DNA of 18,219 bases from contig JABJQE010000237.1 in assembly GCA_018663565.1 (NCBI GenBank), positions 1-18,219 on the forward strand, written 5' to 3'. The notes beneath the pieces were generated by a model that was not told the DNA's origin, did no database searches, and saw only the letters and a list, made by a program, of their open reading frames with translations. Source of the stretch: Phycisphaerae bacterium. GTDB taxonomy: Bacteria; Planctomycetota; Phycisphaerae; Phycisphaerales; SM1A02. This document shows, one piece after another, positions 14,071-18,219 of the stretch. Position numbers and translations under genes: made by a program. Numbering within the stretch: position 1 is the stretch's first letter; every line of letters begins with the position of its first letter.

Positions 14071-14075
14071 CTCCT
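14071..14075 (-). promoter_or_regulatory. Ribosome binding site deciding the bzdO start
   Basis: AGGAG on the minus strand lies in the 19-base gap after the bzdN stop, ten bases before the ATG at 14060. It supports this ATG over an in-frame TTG nine codons earlier that would overlap bzdN. Confidence 0.6.
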
Positions 14076-14079
14076 ACCA

Positions 14080-15240
14080 TCAGGCAAAGAGAATGTTCTC
14101 CAGGAATGTCTCGATCTGAAGTTCCAGTTGATCGAAGGAACTCATGTTCTCTTCGAACTCGCTGACGAAGTACGGGATGTTCTCCTCATCGAGCATGTAG
14201 ATATAGGCGACCTGCTCTTCAAGACCGGGCTCGCACATCTTGGCGGCAGCCACGATGGCAGCATCCGCCCGAGACTTCTTGATGCGCTGTAGCAGCATCT
14301 CCTCCTTGGGCTTGCGATTGTCGTGCTGCACCGGGCTGTAACTTGATCGCTCGATGTATGACTCGGACAAGGACAACAACGGATTGCTGGTCACTGGCAC
14401 ATCCTCAAGGATGTACCGCATGCCGATCAGGAAGTCATCGTCGACCACGTAGCAGGTGCGGCCGAGCATTCGAATAAGATCAAGCGGCGGCTGTTCACAG
14501 AAGGCGCCCTCGAATACGACGCGAATACGGTCTTCTTGACGAGTCTCCCGATCCCGGAGCATCGGTAGCACCGCCGCGAGCAGTTCGTTGTGCTCCTCGC
14601 GCGGGATCATCCCGGCGATGGCGACCAGTACGTAAGCCTCATCCGCCGTCACAAGCCACGGTGTCTCTCGCTTGAGGTCGTAAAGTTCCCGCATGAGGCT
14701 GCGGTTCTCGTTGAAGACCTCGATGGATGCGGCGATAGCGGTGTCTGTTACTTCGTGACCAACCACTTTCTCAATGAGGCGGCGCATCCGTCCGTACTCA
14801 TCGGCAAGCCAGTTCACGGAATCGGATGAGTTTGGATTCTGCGGCAGATAGAGGATCTGGCACGGGTAGTCGAAGTTACGTCCAAAGATGGCCGCGAGGT
14901 TTCGAGCTGCATCGCAAATCGGGTGCGATACGAAAATGTCCAGTTCGATCCCGCCCGCCAGAGCTGCTTCCAGCGATGTCTTGATGATCGAGCAGAGGTA
15001 AGAACCGAAGTGAGAGTCGGCGTTGTTCGGCTCAAGCATCGTGCCGCACATCTTCACGGGCATCATGCCGGCCGCGTGGGCAAGTTCCTCTGGAAAGTAC
15101 ACCTGAAAGTGCCCGAGAACCTTGCCACCCTGTTCACGCCATCGCTTGATGGTGGGGAAGGTCGTGTCCTCCACGAGTTCCCGACAGTGGTACATGATCT
15201 CCTCAAGAGGCTGACCTCGCCATTCATTAAACACACTCAT
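14080..15240 (-). CDS. bzdN: Benzoyl-CoA reductase catalytic subunit (BzdN/BcrC-like)
   Basis: This 386-residue protein is the second catalytic-type subunit of the HgdB/BcrC superfamily. GYFP-like VLGHFQVYFPEEL (41-53), ADSHFGSYLCSIIK with C83, and VSHPICDAARN with C109 match the BcrC/BzdN pattern; C65 in KMCGT also fits. Its length agrees with BcrC and BzdN (about 380). It would pair with BzdO to bind the [4Fe-4S] clusters and the aryl-CoA. The ATG at 15240 shares an ATGA overlap with the stop of the upstream fusion gene, so the dehydrogenase/hydratase and the reductase are translationally linked. A start further upstream in the same frame lies within the fusion gene and is unlikely. The order N-O followed by two activases equals the bzdNOPQ order of Azoarcus. 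Confidence 0.86.
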   Translation of the reverse strand: MSVFNEWRGQPLEEIMYHCRELVEDTTFPTIKRWREQGGKVLGHFQVYFPEELAHAAGMMPVKMCGTMLEPNNADSHFGSYLCSIIKTSLEAALAGGIELDIFVSHPICDAARNLAAIFGRNFDYPCQILYLPQNPNSSDSVNWLADEYGRMRRLIEKVVGHEVTDTAIAASIEVFNENRSLMRELYDLKRETPWLVTADEAYVLVAIAGMIPREEHNELLAAVLPMLRDRETRQEDRIRVVFEGAFCEQPPLDLIRMLGRTCYVVDDDFLIGMRYILEDVPVTSNPLLSLSESYIERSSYSPVQHDNRKPKEEMLLQRIKKSRADAAIVAAAKMCEPGLEEQVAYIYMLDEENIPYFVSEFEENMSSFDQLELQIETFLENILFA

Positions 15241-17714
15241 GAGCACGACTCCCCGCAGCTGCACTGCGTACTGTCATCTGGATAGTTCCACCCCGGAAGT
15301 TCGGTTCCGATGCAGGAGTAATCCATCTTGGGCGGCCGTGCTCCGCGGTCGAGCAACTTCACCAGACCCGATCGAATAAACGGATTCTTGTCCGGATTGA
15401 AGGTTTCGCCGGTCTCATGCGCAAGGGCTTCGTCATCGATGCCTCGCTGCAACTCTTTCTTAAAGAGTGCCCGCGAATATGGGGCGTCTTTGGCCATCTG
15501 TCGCGCCTGCTCATAGCCGCGGCGAAGCGCATCGACCTCCTCGTCGAAGATGCCGTTGCTCAGCCCGGTCTGGTAGGCCCGGTCAGCTGTCATCCCGCAG
15601 TCGAAGAGCTCGAAAATGATCGAATCACCCATGCCCAGCCGCTGCAACTCGCCCGCCCCGCCGAATCCGGGCAGGATGGCGTAGTCGAGTTCGGGCTGGT
15701 TGTAGGTGTTCTTCTGCTGCCATTTCGAAACCCGCTCCAGGGTGTCGTAGACGTAGCCGTACTGGCGCACATCGAACCGCAGATCGGAGAAATAGGTGAA
15801 CTCGGCCCCGCCGCCCCACTTCTCGCCGAACACCGCAATGGTCGCAAGTGGGCTGGTTTGAATGAGCCTGAACAATCCAACGGCATTCTTGCTCGACGCC
15901 GCCGCTTCGGTTTCGGTCAATGGGGCGTACCCGCGGTCCCGCTCGAACCAGCCTCGGTTGAATTCACGCGCATCGGCTCCGAGCATCCGCATGCCGGTGC
16001 CTGCGGCACTGAATACGACCGCGCCGCATTTGCCTTGTCGATGCAAATCGATCGCCCGTCGATATGCGTGCCCGAGTTGATCGACCGCCGCGCGATTGAA
16101 GACATTGCCTCGCATCGGAGAATTGAAGATGATGCTCGCGACGCGATCCTTCGGGTTCGGTTCGACGAACTTCATGTCTGGATAACACGCCGCATATTTC
16201 CCGCTCTTGAGGTCGAGTTCGGAAACAGGCGTGCAGTAGGCCGTTCCGTATCCGAGCAGTTGGTCGATGCCCCGCTTCTTCATCTCGTGCAGGAGACAGG
16301 GCTTCCCCTTGCGGGGACCGATCAAGCCGTCAGTATCGAGCATCTCGGCTGCGTAGGGGTCATCGGCATTTTCATCCGCGGCGCGGCGAACGAGTTGCAA
16401 GAGACCATCGATGGTGAACTCCGCGATCAGCGCGTCGATCATCTCGATGAGGCCGACCTTGAATCGAAGGCCCGCCCGTGTACAGATGTTGATCTGTCCG
16501 GGCGTGGCGTAACCGTCCTGAATGAGATCGAGCATGTAGAGAGCGATGGGTAGCACGTAGCGCCTGAAGCACCGCCCGCCGAGATCATCCGCGTTGGCAA
16601 CGTGAACGAGTGAATCGGCGCTCTTGATCTTGCCCGCGCGGCGATCCCGCTCCGCGGCCTCATACCATGACCAGTATTCATCGCGGGAGATCCCGCAAAT
16701 ATCGACATAGTCACCGCTCTTGGGGTCAAATACCTGCGCGGGCTTCGGCCGTTTGCCCTCGCTCCATTTATAGAAACCGCTGCCCTCGGGCGAATTCACG
16801 CCGCCGCAGCCGCGAGACTCCAGTTCCGCAATCCAGTCCGGAATAGCCTTGCCGTCACGGTCATAGAGGCTCCGCAGCCGATCATGCTCAGGCAGCGCCG
16901 CACCGAGGTGACGCGACGACTCGGTGTAGGGCATGTGACCGGTCTGATCCAGCACCGTAAAGGGATTGGCGGTGAAGAGATCCCAGACGCCGCCCCGGAT
17001 AACGATGTCGTCACCGCTCTGCACATCCCACGACACGATAGCGCCCATGCCCTGGAAGATTGGATCGGTGATATAGCCGTGGTGGTCGCGCGGCATGGCG
17101 ATGACGGTCTTCTCGAGAATCTGGTCGGCAAACACGACGCCGAAGTCGAATGTCTCCCGGGAGGCGTACTTGCCCTTCATTACGTCAATCAATCGGTTTG
17201 CTTCAAATGGGAAGTAGCCATGTACGGTCAGCAACTTGCTTCGGAATACCTCGGAAGTGAACAGAACCGCAAGTTCCTCGGTCGTGTGCGAGGAGGTATT
17301 CGAGAAGATGGCGTCAATCGCATCAGGTACAATCGTCTCTTCGATGATCGAGAAGATCTTCGACTTGACATCGACCGATTCCGTCGCCGCCTCCCAGATG
17401 ATGTTGCATCCGGTGAGTTGGGCGTAGTCGGTCGTGTAGACCGTCCTCGCCTCCATCGACTGCGCATCTTCGGGTCGCATACGAAAGCCTTGAACATCGC
17501 CCTTCCAACGTCCGGAGATGACGGTCTTGGCTCGATCGAGCGAAGCATCGTTGATGTCGAGCACCACGACCTCTGCTTCGGTCTTGATCAGCAAATCGAT
17601 GACGATGCCTTGCCCCATGGTGCCTGCACCGATCACTGCCACACGTTTGATGGCATTGACCCGCTTGACTGCAGGATCAATTGTCTTGTCGCCGTAACTG
17701 AATGATTGTTTCAT
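15237..17714 (-). CDS. 3-Hydroxyacyl-CoA dehydrogenase / enoyl-CoA hydratase fusion protein
   Basis: The 825-residue protein carries an NAD-dependent 3-hydroxyacyl-CoA dehydrogenase first and a crotonase domain second, the reverse of FadB/PimF. The Rossmann part has VIGAGTMGQG (27-36), with D53 fitting NAD, SNTSS (138-142) and the catalytic His in TVHGYFPFEANRL (H165). A 3HCDH C-domain spans about 380-445. The crotonase part (about 515-760) has GADAREF (579-585) and both catalytic glutamates, E638 in GGGAEF and E675 in QPELDYAILPGFGG. Oddities: the usual catalytic Glu after His165 is Asp177, a short insert lies at about 653-671, and the tail ends CSCGESCS. It lies three bases after the thiolase and overlaps bzdN. 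A role in hydrating and oxidising the ring or ring-opened CoA esters is inference. Confidence 0.9.
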   Translation of the reverse strand: MKQSFSYGDKTIDPAVKRVNAIKRVAVIGAGTMGQGIVIDLLIKTEAEVVVLDINDASLDRAKTVISGRWKGDVQGFRMRPEDAQSMEARTVYTTDYAQLTGCNIIWEAATESVDVKSKIFSIIEETIVPDAIDAIFSNTSSHTTEELAVLFTSEVFRSKLLTVHGYFPFEANRLIDVMKGKYASRETFDFGVVFADQILEKTVIAMPRDHHGYITDPIFQGMGAIVSWDVQSGDDIVIRGGVWDLFTANPFTVLDQTGHMPYTESSRHLGAALPEHDRLRSLYDRDGKAIPDWIAELESRGCGGVNSPEGSGFYKWSEGKRPKPAQVFDPKSGDYVDICGISRDEYWSWYEAAERDRRAGKIKSADSLVHVANADDLGGRCFRRYVLPIALYMLDLIQDGYATPGQINICTRAGLRFKVGLIEMIDALIAEFTIDGLLQLVRRAADENADDPYAAEMLDTDGLIGPRKGKPCLLHEMKKRGIDQLLGYGTAYCTPVSELDLKSGKYAACYPDMKFVEPNPKDRVASIIFNSPMRGNVFNRAAVDQLGHAYRRAIDLHRQGKCGAVVFSAAGTGMRMLGADAREFNRGWFERDRGYAPLTETEAAASSKNAVGLFRLIQTSPLATIAVFGEKWGGGAEFTYFSDLRFDVRQYGYVYDTLERVSKWQQKNTYNQPELDYAILPGFGGAGELQRLGMGDSIIFELFDCGMTADRAYQTGLSNGIFDEEVDALRRGYEQARQMAKDAPYSRALFKKELQRGIDDEALAHETGETFNPDKNPFIRSGLVKLLDRGARPPKMDYSCIGTELPGWNYPDDSTQCSCGESCS

Positions 17715-17717
17715 GAC

Positions 17718-18219
17718 TTAGTTCCGTTTGGTGTCTTTGATGATGACTGCGAGGCCTTGGCCGCCGCCGATGCAAGCCGAGGCACAACCGAGCGTCTCGC
17801 CCCGTCGCTCCATTTCATACATGAGGTCCACGAGCAGCCGCCCCCCCGTCGCGGCCAGTGGGTGCCCGATGGCGACCGCGCCACCGTTGACGTTGAGTTT
17901 CTCACTTTCGAGTTTGAGTTCCTTCTGCACACCGACGGCCTGCGCGGCAAAGGCCTCGTTGATTTCCCACAGACCGATGTCGTCCATGGAGAGTCCTGCC
18001 TGTTCCAATGCTCGCTGAATGGCCGGCACCGGACCTCGGCCCATGACACGCGGCTCCACACCGGCGATGCCGTAGCTCACGATCTCGAAGCGGGTCGGAA
18101 GTCCAAGTTCCTCGGCCCGCGCCCGATCGGCCACGACAAGCGAGGCAGCGCCGTCGCTAATTTCGCTGGCATTTCCGGGTGAGACGAGGCCGTTTGGTGT
18201 AAACCCTGGAAGCCTAGAC
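17718..18219 (-). CDS. Thiolase (acetyl-CoA acyltransferase), C-terminal part (truncated by window edge)
   Basis: The frame is open from the right edge to TAA at 17718, about 167 codons. It begins inside the thiolase core with NGLVSPGNASEISDGAASLV. It then shows WEINEAFAAQAVG, NVNGGAVAIGHPLAATGGR with the catalytic His, and CASACIGGGQG with the second active-site Cys. These are the hallmark C-terminal thiolase motifs; the acylated Cys is beyond the window. The operon position suggests cleavage of a 3-oxoacyl-CoA such as 3-oxopimeloyl-CoA to glutaryl-CoA and acetyl-CoA, matching the nearby glutaryl-CoA dehydrogenase, but the chain-length preference cannot be read. The GTG at 18134 is internal and not a real start. 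The stop lies three bases before the fusion gene. Confidence 0.93.
   Translation of the reverse strand, partial: SRLPGFTPNGLVSPGNASEISDGAASLVVADRARAEELGLPTRFEIVSYGIAGVEPRVMGRGPVPAIQRALEQAGLSMDDIGLWEINEAFAAQAVGVQKELKLESEKLNVNGGAVAIGHPLAATGGRLLVDLMYEMERRGETLGCASACIGGGQGLAVIIKDTKRN

Noticed and set aside
11110..15240. 2-Hydroxyacyl-CoA dehydratase (such as 2-hydroxyglutaryl-CoA dehydratase) instead of benzoyl-CoA reductase
   Set aside because: Two distinct activases, the N-O-activase-activase order and the adjacent glutaryl-CoA dehydrogenase and thiolase favour benzoyl-CoA reductase; the alternative is kept open as a refutation test.
15237..16200. Crotonase half as the ring-opening 6-oxocyclohex-1-ene-1-carbonyl-CoA hydrolase
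   Set aside because: It retains both standard hydratase glutamates and lacks the features I recall of the BadI/Oah/BamA type, so ordinary enoyl-CoA hydratase chemistry is more likely.
15417..16553. Long open frame (378 codons) on the plus strand opposite the fusion gene
   Set aside because: It mirrors codon structure of the real minus-strand gene, has no family motif, and no promoter or ribosome binding site was seen.
16884..17705. Open frame of 273 codons opposite the start of the fusion gene
   Set aside because: Antisense of a motif-rich Rossmann coding region; the translation resembles no protein family.

Overview
The window reads as bacterial chromosome, probably from a Gram-negative organism with an anaerobic or facultative lifestyle. 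It is densely coded and GC-rich, with several translationally coupled gene pairs. Some proteins are exported, and the central theme is oxygen-sensitive catabolism. I cannot place the organism firmly from the sequence alone. A Planctomycetota (Phycisphaerae-like) origin is only a guess based on the look of the DinB and DUF4396 proteins.

Left part (1-3363): the 5' end of a homocysteine S-methyltransferase gene runs off the left edge on the minus strand. Next is about 575 bases without an intact gene, holding a possible decayed SRAP gene and three tandem perfect hairpins. Then come an exported beta-carbonic anhydrase (minus), a DinB-superfamily protein (plus) and a DUF4396 membrane protein with a His/Met-rich loop (plus).

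Middle part (3364-9524): asdA, aspT and a signal-peptide L-asparaginase form a tight plus-strand operon. Together they can turn external asparagine into aspartate, exchange aspartate for alanine across the inner membrane, and decarboxylate aspartate to alanine in the cytoplasm. This cycle consumes a cytoplasmic proton and is electrogenic. Convergent to it is an xdhC-mocA pair for maturing a molybdenum hydroxylase whose structural genes are not in the window.

Right part (9640-18219): this is the most notable region. A minus-strand operon encodes a thiolase (cut by the right edge), an 825-residue 3-hydroxyacyl-CoA dehydrogenase/enoyl-CoA hydratase fusion, two catalytic subunits and two ASKHA activase subunits of an ATP-dependent class I benzoyl-CoA reductase, and an 89-residue Cys-containing protein. 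The short length of both activases points to the Bzd subclass. A glutaryl-CoA dehydrogenase on the plus strand faces the operon end to end. A coherent reading is anaerobic aromatic degradation: benzoyl-CoA is dearomatised, the product is hydrated, oxidised and thiolysed, and glutaryl-CoA is oxidised and decarboxylated to crotonyl-CoA. The XdhC/MocA pair could serve a Mo-dependent 4-hydroxybenzoyl-CoA reductase elsewhere; that link is inference. The usual dienoyl-CoA hydratase, 6-hydroxy dehydrogenase and ring hydrolase genes, and a ferredoxin, are not in the visible part of the operon.
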